Assembly: GCA_001839685.1 (NCBI GenBank)
Contig: MLAK01000001.1
Location: 287,433 to 351,432 of the forward strand
DNA: 64,000 nucleotides
Source: Tritrichomonas foetus
Taxonomy: Eukaryota; Parabasalia; Tritrichomonadida; Tritrichomonadidae
Direction of reading: 5' to 3'
The notes under the pieces are model-generated. The model was not told the origin of the DNA. It saw only the letters and a program-made list of their open reading frames with translations, and made no database searches. Numbering within the stretch: the stretch's first letter is position 1; each line of letters begins with the position of its first letter. A program made the position numbers and the translations under genes. This document shows, in pieces, positions 38,979-47,250 of this stretch.

Positions 38979-40208
38979 ATGTTTCACATAAGAAATCAAC
39001 AGAAAAGGAATAATCTCAGAAAAAAAGATCTGCAAGACATGGGTAACGAAGAAAGCGCAAATGGAACGACGATACGTCAAGTTCCAGCGGAAATGTACCT
39101 TCCAATAGGTGGCATGCGCATGAGCGACGAGAAAGGAAAAGCACCAAGCCCTCAAGATTCGCTTACAGCACGAACACATCAACGCACGCACATAGTTCGA
39201 ACAGCATTTTCGGGAATCTGGTCGCTCGAAGATTCAATTTCTCTCGAGATTCCGTCTAGTCGGACAGGTCAATTTTCCTGTATTTCGAATAATGAAAATC
39301 ATGCAATTATTGGATTCGGCGTTGGCATGGATGGAACTTATTACAACGACATTTGGATTCTCAACGCAATGACCCACGAGTGGTCACTTCTTACTACCAA
39401 CGGAGTTGAAATATCGCCACGATCTGGATCTCGAGCCACAGTTATCGACAATATTCTTTACATATTCGGAGGAAGTCGCGAGCCAATGTTCTACAACGAC
39501 CTTTACGCAGTCGATTTAAACACAGGAAACGCCAGATCTGTCCAAACTTCAGGAAGCCCGCCATCACCACGAACTTCGCCTATTTTCGCGTCATACGGAA
39601 AGGAAATTATCCTCTGGGGAGGGTACGACGGCTCTTGGCCCTCAGAGTTATATGTTTTGAATACAGAAAATATGGAATGGAAATCTTATCCCCAAGATAT
39701 CGGCGGTCGTACAAATGTTGCCTACGCAGTTGTTGAAAATTGCATATATGCATATGGATCATCAAAAACAGGGGGAATCCTGAAAATTAACATGGAAGAT
39801 AAATCCATCTCATTATTACCAACAACTGGACCTGAGCCTCAAGCATCAATCACAGATGCCGGTTTAGTACACTTTGACAGATATCTAATGTTCATTGGCG
39901 GGAAGGCTGCAAGCCAGTCAACTTTGATGTATAGTCTTGACATTGAAAAATTGAGATGGTTTGTTTTCCACATCCTTCCTGATGGTGCAACGGTTTCAGC
40001 AGTTGATGGAACAATTAGTGACTTAGGCCTTTTTATGTTGCCACGTACCTATTCAATGGGAACAATTTATATTAAAGGTACTCGAGAAATTGTTTCTTTT
40101 CTGGGCCATCCAATGAAGGATCCTTCTCCACTTTTCGTATTGAATATTGGAGAGGCAATTGCGGCATTACATTTAAGATCAGACATGCTTGCGACGATAC
40201 AAGTATGA
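38979..40208 (+). CDS. Kelch-repeat beta-propeller protein
   Basis: 409 residues from the ATG at 38979, supported by the initiator-like TCATTT 21 nt upstream. A second in-frame ATG at 39039 would give MGNEES, a fair N-myristoylation site. Kelch blades span ~90-395 with the pattern 'hydrophobic - GG/G - Y - W': HAIIGFGVGMDGTYYNDIW, NILYIFGGSREPMFYNDLY, EIILWGGYDGSWPSELY, NCIYAYGSSKTGG, YLMFIGGKAASQS and a last degenerate blade ending PLFVLNIGEA. The first ~80 residues are charged and disordered. Family role: protein-protein interaction platform; there is no attached BTB, F-box or catalytic domain. It also resembles the kelch half of the Rho-GEF in this window, so a scaffold role near the membrane is possible but unproven. 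Confidence 0.75.
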   Translation: MFHIRNQQKRNNLRKKDLQDMGNEESANGTTIRQVPAEMYLPIGGMRMSDEKGKAPSPQDSLTARTHQRTHIVRTAFSGIWSLEDSISLEIPSSRTGQFSCISNNENHAIIGFGVGMDGTYYNDIWILNAMTHEWSLLTTNGVEISPRSGSRATVIDNILYIFGGSREPMFYNDLYAVDLNTGNARSVQTSGSPPSPRTSPIFASYGKEIILWGGYDGSWPSELYVLNTENMEWKSYPQDIGGRTNVAYAVVENCIYAYGSSKTGGILKINMEDKSISLLPTTGPEPQASITDAGLVHFDRYLMFIGGKAASQSTLMYSLDIEKLRWFVFHILPDGATVSAVDGTISDLGLFMLPRTYSMGTIYIKGTREIVSFLGHPMKDPSPLFVLNIGEAIAALHLRSDMLATIQV

Positions 40209-40769
40209 ATGTATTGTTTACTTTTTTGCTGATTTTTTAAGATCATTCTTCATTTTTTAGAGTTTTTTTTATTTGTGTTAATTTTTATTTATCTATTCGA
40301 ATTTGAAAATTAATAAACTGTTATACAATCAATGAATTTAAATACTCTGTTTTTCTCTTTCATTTTCATAGATTTTGCTTTTTATGAAATTATTTGGAAA
40401 TCTTCAAAAAATCCTTTCCCAAACATTCATATTTCATACTTCTGATATTAAAGGCATTTATAACCAATCATTAATAATATGGTTTTAAATTAATTAAAAT
40501 AACTGTCATTAAATTGTATACTCGATATGACACCAATGATTGATAGAAGATATAAGTTTGACCAGCGAAAAAATTTTCTATGAAGGATTTGATGATAATG
40601 AAAGAGAAAGATTGAACTTTTATTAAGTTTTGGGAAATTAGAGAAAATACTATTTTTAGAATTTAGTCTTTTTTCTAATTACAAGCATGCACGTTTCAAA
40701 ATAACAACCGTTTTTATTTGGTCGTGTTAACGTATATATGAAAGTAAAAAATTTCATTTTTTCCGACAA
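40209..40769. promoter_or_regulatory. Intergenic region with initiator-like motif before MORN gene
   Basis: 561 bp. TTTCATTTTTT, with the TCA at 40754-40756, lies so that the A would be 14 nt before the ATG; this fits the trichomonad initiator well. TTAACG is seen near 40727. AATAAA about 100 nt after the kelch stop is a possible polyadenylation signal. No gene seen. Confidence 0.45.
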
Positions 40770-41882
40770 ATGAGCGACGCTCCGAAACTTCCATGCCATG
40801 GACCTCGTTGCAACTTTGTTTTCCCACCAACCAAAGACGGTGAAGCGATTTATGAATATCAAAACACTTATTTTACATATACAGGTGAATGGAAAAACGG
40901 AAAGAAAGATGGAAATGGCCGCTTCCAAATAGGCCCAAATAGTTATTACGAAGGAGAATTCAAAGATGGCGAGATTACAGGAATTGGTGCGCGATATTTC
41001 GAAAATGGAAATCATTATTTTGGTGATTTTGTGAAAGGCGAATTCAACGGTCGTGGATCATTCATTGATGAAGTCAATGGTGAAGAATACGAAGGCGAAT
41101 GGAAAGACAATCGACGTCACGGCGAAGGAAAATTAACATATTCAGATGGATCTCAATATGTTGGCCACTTTTTGAATCATAAGAGAAACGGACAAGGTGA
41201 ATATAAAGACATTGAAGGAAACCAATACACAGGCGAGTGGAAAAACAATATGATTGAGGGAGAAGGCCAAATGACATTTTCTAACGATGATGTTTATATT
41301 GGCGAATTTAAGAATGGCCAAAGACATGGATGGGGGACAATGAAATGGGCAGATACTGGCATTTCATTCACCGGCGAGTGGGTTGATGATGAATGTGAGT
41401 ATCAACCAAGTGAAATTGTGATTCCAAACATGCCACCAATCATTCCTGGTGCTACTTTGAATAATACTAAAATATTTATCGAAGGAGGAAAAGGAGAAAC
41501 AGGAAGAGTTCTTCGTGCATCAATTGAAGTTGGACAAAGCCATGCTGGTGGGACATCAAAAAGTAAAACAAAGCTCAAGAAAACAGAAAATATTTCTCTT
41601 GAACCAAAACTATTAGTTGTTAATCCATTAACTAACCAAACTTATATTGATCTTGTAGTTAATAATGGAATGGCTATTCTTCAAGATGTTATTATACCAC
41701 CCGATGCAGAACAAACAACATATACTTTACATGTTGTTGATCAGAGTGAAATTGATCCATTACCACCTGTATCAGCGACATTCACGTGGATGACGAGTGT
41801 TGAACGCTCGCATATGAAGACAAGACGTGCTAAGAAAGGAACAAGTCAGTCAGATAGAAGGACAAGTCAACGAGGCGCCTAA
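40770..41882 (+). CDS. MORN-repeat protein with C-terminal beta domain
   Basis: 370 residues, ATG start. Seven full MORN units and a partial eighth run from about residue 36 to 210, each of the form 'Y-x-G-E-W/F-K-x-G-x-x-x-G-x-G', for example YTGEWKNGKKDGNGRF, YYEGEFKDGEITGIG, YEGEWKDNRRHGEGKLTY and YIGEFKNGQRHGWGTM. The C-terminal third (~255-350) is strand-rich (EPKLLVVNPLTNQTYIDLVV ... TYTLHVVDQ), perhaps an Ig-like fold, followed by a basic S/T/R tail. Family role: MORN repeats bind membranes or act as dimerising scaffolds, common in basal bodies, flagella and cortical cytoskeleton of protists. The layout resembles MORN1-type proteins. A cysteine pair (CHGPRC) lies near the start. Confidence 0.85.
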   Translation: MSDAPKLPCHGPRCNFVFPPTKDGEAIYEYQNTYFTYTGEWKNGKKDGNGRFQIGPNSYYEGEFKDGEITGIGARYFENGNHYFGDFVKGEFNGRGSFIDEVNGEEYEGEWKDNRRHGEGKLTYSDGSQYVGHFLNHKRNGQGEYKDIEGNQYTGEWKNNMIEGEGQMTFSNDDVYIGEFKNGQRHGWGTMKWADTGISFTGEWVDDECEYQPSEIVIPNMPPIIPGATLNNTKIFIEGGKGETGRVLRASIEVGQSHAGGTSKSKTKLKKTENISLEPKLLVVNPLTNQTYIDLVVNNGMAILQDVIIPPDAEQTTYTLHVVDQSEIDPLPPVSATFTWMTSVERSHMKTRRAKKGTSQSDRRTSQRGA

Positions 41883-42290
41883 TCACAACACTTCTATTTA
41901 TTTTTCTATTTGAAATAAACTTAGTCAGCTAAATTCGATCTGATTTTTTCAATTGCAATCTATATACATTTGCTTATATATATTAAAAATTCAATCTTCT
42001 TCAAATTTTGATGATCACCAATAATAGCTGAAAGAAGATATACATTACAGCCATAATGCATAAAATTGAAATATTGGTAAAAATAAACTTGAGGTACTGT
42101 GTTATGTGATATTATGATCAACTATCGCAAATGGGCTAGGCATTCTACAGAAAGTGAGGAAAGATTTATAGATTACTAAAAACATTTGTGAGTTGTAACA
42201 AATACGATTAAATCATATATAAGGAATTAATTATCGGATGTAAGTTGGAAAAAAGAAATAAAAAGAAAGATGTAAAATGATAATGACTTT
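41883..42290. other. Intergenic between convergent genes
   Basis: 408 bp between the 3' ends of the MORN and VPS16 genes. AATAAA about 35 nt after the MORN stop is a likely polyadenylation signal. No gene seen. Confidence 0.5.
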
Positions 42291-44855
42291 TTAGTATTCC
42301 ACCACTTTATATTTTTCTTTGAATTCGTTAATTGATAGTTTAACAATTTCATTTGTGCAATTTTGTTCGATTGCTGCAGTAATATCAAATCTACGCTGTC
42401 TAAAGAATTCATTTGTGATGTCAATAAGATGTTTTTCTTTATATTCCTTCAATGTTTTTACAAATAAAGTAGTTCCTTGGCCATTCTGCATCATAGAAAA
42501 TCCAATTTCCAATTTTCTTAATTGTAATTCATCTTCAGAAATATTTAATTTCTTTTTAGCTTCTTTCAAGTTTCCATTCTTCTTAATAACTTCATCAAGT
42601 GCTTCAAGAGGTGTTTCCACATTTTGAATATTCAGTTCTTTACAAATTTGAACCATATCAACAAACCTCTGTGCATTTTTCTGACCAAAACTATCATTTA
42701 GTTTTGATGCTTTCTTTTTTAATGTTGAAACATTTTGAATTGCTGTTGTTGCCTTTTCTGGCTGGAAGCTATGCTGTAAAATTGTCAAAAATTCACGATT
42801 AATTGCAGCTTTCTTGTTTCCACTTTTCGCTAAAAGGTCAGTAATGTTTGGATCTTCAGGATTCAAAAGAATCCAAGCTTCTAAAGCGATTGGATTTTCT
42901 AAAAGAACTTGGTTTACTTTCTTTTGGAGTGTTGCTGAATCCATGATTGTATTTGTTGACTTTTTCGTTGTGTTCAAGTTTAAATTCAGATTCAAATTCG
43001 TGTTATTAGTGTGCGATTTATCATGTGGATTAGCCAATTCATTTCCTCTAGCAACTCGAATTTCTTCTTGAACAACTTTTAATGTATACATTAACAATGA
43101 AGTATCATTTGATTCAACGGCAGCCTTAATTGCCATGTCCCATGCTTTCCACATTATCAAAAGAGGCAATGAACGAGCTTTCACACCATTTAAGTCGATT
43201 AATTTTTTAGCTAATTCTAAATTCACTTCAGGATCGCATTGTTCACGCATATAAGCAGCAGTAGCAAGTTGAACGTAATCAAATGAATGATCTGCAGATT
43301 TCAAAGCTTCTAAAATATCTTGATTTGAAGCAGTAGAAAAGATTAATGAATGTGCCCAATTATTATAAAGCGGTTCATAACTAACATTTAAATAGTCAGC
43401 TACTCGATAGGCAACATAATGTTGATATCGATTACAGAGTCTCATTAATAAATGATCATAACCTAATGCTTTATATTGTGATACTGTAAGTTTCATAAAT
43501 GTTGGTGCTTTAGATAACTGTTCAGTTATTCGCTTAAACATAACAATATCAGAAAATTGTTGAAAATTGAAATCTTTCACGTCAACTTTAAATTTTACAA
43601 TTAAACGAAGAAGCAAGTGAGTAATACTTGGATCTCTAAAGAATTGAACTGCACTTAAACAACCATCAACAGCTTTTCCTAATTCAGGAATCGTTGAAGA
43701 GATATCTGTTGTTGCCGCAGTTAGTTTTTGTGAGCTATCAAAGATTAGTTTTAAGGCAGGATTACTTTTATTCCTTTTAACAAGATCTAAAGCTGTTCCA
43801 TCAATTTTTCGAAGATAAAAAACATTATTTCGAGTGAGTATTCTACAGCCATCTACTTCAGGAACAACAAACACATGATTTGTGCGCCAAAGTGGATCAC
43901 CAGGAATAGGAATAACCACACATTCAGAAGCTGATCCAATCATTATAACTTTATCATTACCAGCTATTAATAATGAAGAATTTCCACACCAACTAACTCT
44001 TTTGAGACCGATTTCTGGAATGTTATAAGATTCCTGACAAGTTGAGAAATTTCTGTCAAAAATGTGAATTTGGTCTGCTGAAATGGCAGCAACACGAGAA
44101 TAATCAGGTGAATATTGTAATGATATGATTCTGACTGGAAATTGAATTGTTTGAATGTCACCTTTTTGAACACAAATTAAAAAGTTCGATTGGCCTTTGG
44201 TTGCAGAAATCCAAAGCATTGGTGCATAGCCTTTTGGCTCACCATCAAGGTAAATACGTGTATCTGCTGGTAATGCTGCACTTCCACGACCAGAAACACT
44301 ATCATATGTATCAATATTGAAAAATGCAAATTTCTCACATTCAAATGTGAGATAGCTTGAAACGTAATAAACATTACCAAGGGTTGTAACAACAAAGAAA
44401 CCAAATTCATGGAAAGATGCAAATTCGAAAAATTCATTTTCTTCAGGTTCGAATAAAATCACATTTTCGATAATTTGTCCTCTTTGATTATAAATGCAAA
44501 CTCTGTTTGTAAAAAGACAGATAAGTAATTCTTCTGGACTGTAGTAATAAGCGCTGAGTGATCCGTACTCTTTTGGTGTGAAAATAGATAAAATGTGCTT
44601 CAAATTGTCGTCGTAAACTTCAATTGGTCGAGGTGTTTCACCAGAAGCTTGATGTTGGCATGCAAATCCTCCTCCATGAGCAGCAGCGCAAATCGTATCT
44701 GTTTCGAAATTCGATATTATGTAGAAAAAATGTCGTGGAAGGAGTTCTTGGTTAATAATCGGCTGCAAAATGTAAGTTGAATCATGAAATGAATATAACT
44801 GATGTTCGTAACTCTTGAGGGTTGCCTTGAGATTCTCAAGAATGTCGTATTCCAT
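42291..44855 (-). CDS. VPS16: VPS16, core subunit of HOPS/CORVET tethering complexes
   Basis: 854 residues from the first ATG at 44855 (the frame is open to a TTG at 44897). The N-terminal half (~1-370) is a beta-propeller with alternating strands (PRPIEVYDDNLKHILSIF, LICLFTNRVCIYNQRG, SPDYSRVAAISADQIHIFD). The junction block HVFVVPEVDGCRILTRNN corresponds to 'YLVPELDGVRIFS' of known VPS16. The C-terminal half is an alpha-solenoid with CNRYQHYVAYRVADYLNV (like 'YPLAIQICEYLRLP'), YVQLATAAYMREQCDPEV-type (like 'YSDIAARAYGCGR') and LPLLIMWKAWDMAIKAAVESND (like '[20 protein letters not shown]'); motifs are shortened here. Length matches the family (about 800-840). Role: binds VPS33 and drives fusion at late endosomes and lysosomes or vacuoles. 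There is an N/L/T-rich insertion (TNLNLNLNLNTT) near residue 625. Confidence 0.88.
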   Translation of the reverse strand: MEYDILENLKATLKSYEHQLYSFHDSTYILQPIINQELLPRHFFYIISNFETDTICAAAHGGGFACQHQASGETPRPIEVYDDNLKHILSIFTPKEYGSLSAYYYSPEELLICLFTNRVCIYNQRGQIIENVILFEPEENEFFEFASFHEFGFFVVTTLGNVYYVSSYLTFECEKFAFFNIDTYDSVSGRGSAALPADTRIYLDGEPKGYAPMLWISATKGQSNFLICVQKGDIQTIQFPVRIISLQYSPDYSRVAAISADQIHIFDRNFSTCQESYNIPEIGLKRVSWCGNSSLLIAGNDKVIMIGSASECVVIPIPGDPLWRTNHVFVVPEVDGCRILTRNNVFYLRKIDGTALDLVKRNKSNPALKLIFDSSQKLTAATTDISSTIPELGKAVDGCLSAVQFFRDPSITHLLLRLIVKFKVDVKDFNFQQFSDIVMFKRITEQLSKAPTFMKLTVSQYKALGYDHLLMRLCNRYQHYVAYRVADYLNVSYEPLYNNWAHSLIFSTASNQDILEALKSADHSFDYVQLATAAYMREQCDPEVNLELAKKLIDLNGVKARSLPLLIMWKAWDMAIKAAVESNDTSLLMYTLKVVQEEIRVARGNELANPHDKSHTNNTNLNLNLNLNTTKKSTNTIMDSATLQKKVNQVLLENPIALEAWILLNPEDPNITDLLAKSGNKKAAINREFLTILQHSFQPEKATTAIQNVSTLKKKASKLNDSFGQKNAQRFVDMVQICKELNIQNVETPLEALDEVIKKNGNLKEAKKKLNISEDELQLRKLEIGFSMMQNGQGTTLFVKTLKEYKEKHLIDITNEFFRQRRFDITAAIEQNCTNEIVKLSINEFKEKYKVVEY

Positions 44856-45361
44856 TTTTAACCTTGTTTCACCAGGTGAAATCGGAAAATCTGTCAAATT
44901 GCAAACTTTTTGATAATCCTTTACAAATGTGAAGAAAAGAAAATAGATATATCTCTTTCTTTCATTTATAAATTTTAATAATTATTATGTAATTAGAAAA
45001 TTTATTATTATTATTATATTATATTCCAATTAAATTATGTAAACTTCAATAGAATCTCTGCTATTGATACATTAAAATCACATCACTTATTTACGATCGG
45101 CGAATTTGACCTTGAATGAAATGAAGGTTAATTAATATTTTGCATATATCTTTCTGATATTTACCAATACTATGGTTAAAGGAATCATAAAACTTCCTTT
45201 GCAGTTTGATAAAACTGGTTAATAAATTTTGCATTTTTATTGAACTGTTATTGGTATCGATCTATCAATGCTCATTCCAACTATAACGCAGATACTAACA
45301 CTCTATTTTTAAGCAAAGAAAAAATTAGGAAAGAAGAAAAATCAAGCTTGAAACAACAAAA
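44856..45361. other. Intergenic upstream of VPS16
   Basis: About 500 bp, strongly A/T-rich (runs of TTATTA near 45002-45020). Must contain the VPS16 promoter on the minus strand; no TTTCA-type element is visible directly before its ATG. No gene seen. Confidence 0.45.
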
Positions 45362-45715
45362 ATGAAAAATGTCAATGATGATTCAAACTCTGAAAATTCG
45401 AGGACTTCTCAAGAAGAAGAAGAAGAAGACCAGGAAGCGAATTTATTCAATAAATTTTTAAAGTATATATAAAAGGGGAGAAATGTTTAGAAATTTGTCT
45501 TTTCCTTTTTCTTTCCAATGAATCATCAATGATATTTTTCCTTTTTCTTGCATTTGTTCCTTGATACATTCTATTTACAATCACTTATTTTCATCAGGTA
45601 TTTAATGTCAAAAAAAAATAAAGAAAGTAGTGTTCGCGCTTGTTCCCAAAGGTTGCAAATATTAAAAACATGGCTTGAGAAAAATCAGAATAAATTAGGC
45701 ATCTTTGAAACTTAA
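45362..45715 (+). CDS. Possible two-exon mini-gene, 72 residues (or two micro-ORFs)
   Basis: Two short frames of protein-like composition lie in line. The first, ATG at 45362 to TAA at 45472, is acidic (TSQEEEEEDQEANLFNKFL). The second, ATG at 45605 to TAA at 45715, is basic and helical (SVRACSQRLQILKTWLEKNQ). Removing a segment 45463-45597, which begins GTATAT and ends TTTTCATCAG, joins them in frame through an AA|G codon to give one 72-residue protein. The alternative is two independent micro-ORFs; TCAGGTATTTA before the second ATG also occurs before the bromodomain gene and may be a promoter element. Known trichomonad introns begin GTAYGT and end ACTAACACACAG, so the intron is non-canonical. 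No homologue recognised. Confidence 0.3.
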
Positions 45716-45800
45716 AAATCCCTCCTCCTAAGTATGCTATAAGTTAAAAGAAAGAAAGAATAAGAAAATAAAAATAAAGCAAATAATATTTTGGATTTAT

Positions 45801-46424
45801 CTAAAGTTTGAGATCGGTGCTTTTCACAAATTTGGCACCTTTTTCTTTCATTAATTTGATTGCACTTTCACAATCTTGTGGAACGCATCCGGCAATTCCG
45901 TCTTCTATCACGTAAACTTCATAGCCGAGCTCGATTGCATCAAGAACAGAGGATTTTACGCAAAAATCCGTTGCAACCCCCAGGAAATAAAGGACACGGG
46001 CTCCTAATTGTTCTATTAGCTCAGCTGCATTGGTTTGACTTGATTTTACAACATCGAAGAAACAACTGTAAGAATCAACATCATTTTTGATCCCTTTCTT
46101 CACATATAAATCCTCATCTTTTCGAATTAAATCTTTGTGTATTTCAACTCCGTCTGTTCCTTGAACGCAGTGTGCTGGAAATAATACTTGCGTGTATTTT
46201 CCTGTATCGATGACTTCAAATGCCTTTTTTCCTGGATGATTCGTGAAAAAACTTATGTGGTCAGCTGGGTGGAAGTCTTGAGTCCATATAACGCGATGGA
46301 AGCGATCACGTATCGAATTGACGATTGGAATTATATTCATCGCGCCCGAAACTGATAGGGAACCTGTTGGTAAAACAAAATCGTTCTGCATATCGACAAC
46401 CATTAACAAAGGATTTTGGCTCAT
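45801..46424 (-). CDS. Nicotinamidase (PncA-like isochorismatase-fold hydrolase)
   Basis: 207 residues, ATG start with TTCAAG about 14-18 nt upstream. The catalytic triad is readable: Asp11 (MVVDMQNDF), Lys110 or 109 (LYVKKG) and Cys155 (GVATDFCVKSS). The metal site Asp50-His52-His56 (QDFHPADH) and the substrate loop FPAHCVQGT are also present. These features separate nicotinamidases from other isochorismatase-like enzymes. Length is typical (about 200-215). Role: hydrolyses nicotinamide to nicotinic acid and ammonia in the cytosol, the first step of the Preiss-Handler NAD salvage route. This is useful in trichomonads, which are thought to rely on NAD salvage. No pathway neighbours are nearby. 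Confidence 0.92.
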   Translation of the reverse strand: MSQNPLLMVVDMQNDFVLPTGSLSVSGAMNIIPIVNSIRDRFHRVIWTQDFHPADHISFFTNHPGKKAFEVIDTGKYTQVLFPAHCVQGTDGVEIHKDLIRKDEDLYVKKGIKNDVDSYSCFFDVVKSSQTNAAELIEQLGARVLYFLGVATDFCVKSSVLDAIELGYEVYVIEDGIAGCVPQDCESAIKLMKEKGAKFVKSTDLKL

Positions 46425-47250
46425 TTTGTCTGCTTGAATGTATATTTCTGTGTTTTGTTGGAAAGAAAAATTTTGTCAGTAAAGCAAACGATCGATTATC
46501 AAAATTTGAATTTATTACATTCAAATACGTGAAAAGAATTGAATTTGTTTGGGAAAAACTCAGAAAGTTTCTGGTTAACTATGCTGGTATACAAAAAGTT
46601 ATTAACAATTTTCTCATGTGAATTAAATTTCTTATCCAACCGTAATTCTGAAAGGCCTATTTTGACCTAGTAGGAAACTTTTGATGTGATGAACTTATCG
46701 TCTTTTGGAGCAGATTAAAAATTTAGCATGATCGAGATTCATATAAACTAATCTATTGAGACAATTCTTTTGTGTTCAATATTAGATATTCAAAATCAAA
46801 AAATATACTCTACATTTGATTAATTAGTATAATATTTTTCGATTTCCTTTATGCTGTGCTTCTAGAGCGATTTCACGGTGTTGTACAAAATTACCCGAGC
46901 AAAAAACGAGAACTAATTCATCTAATCATTGTCTCAATAGAATTTTCCAAAGAAATAGTGACTGTTTAGAATTTAAAATGTCAAAAAAACTCGTTACAAT
47001 GTTTCTCAAAATTGATTTCATTGAATTTAATGGCAAAACATCTTTTCTTTTCATATTCTCAAGTTGTTTATAATATTTCGTTAATGAAATCGTAAAGGAA
47101 CATTTTAAATGTCAGGAAATGTGTAACAAATTAAAATGATAGAAAAACAAAGTAAAAAAACGAGAAAAAATTATTGAGAGTATTTGAATACAATCGATTT
47201 AAAAACGAACTTTTTGAATGTTTTCGTGATTTTTTGAATACAATAATTGA
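46425..47250. other. Divergent intergenic region (nicotinamidase / PPDK-like)
   Basis: 826 bp, A/T-rich. Frames overlapping the nicotinamidase start are shadows. An in-frame TGA directly precedes the PPDK-like ATG, fixing that start. No gene or strong repeat seen. Confidence 0.5.
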
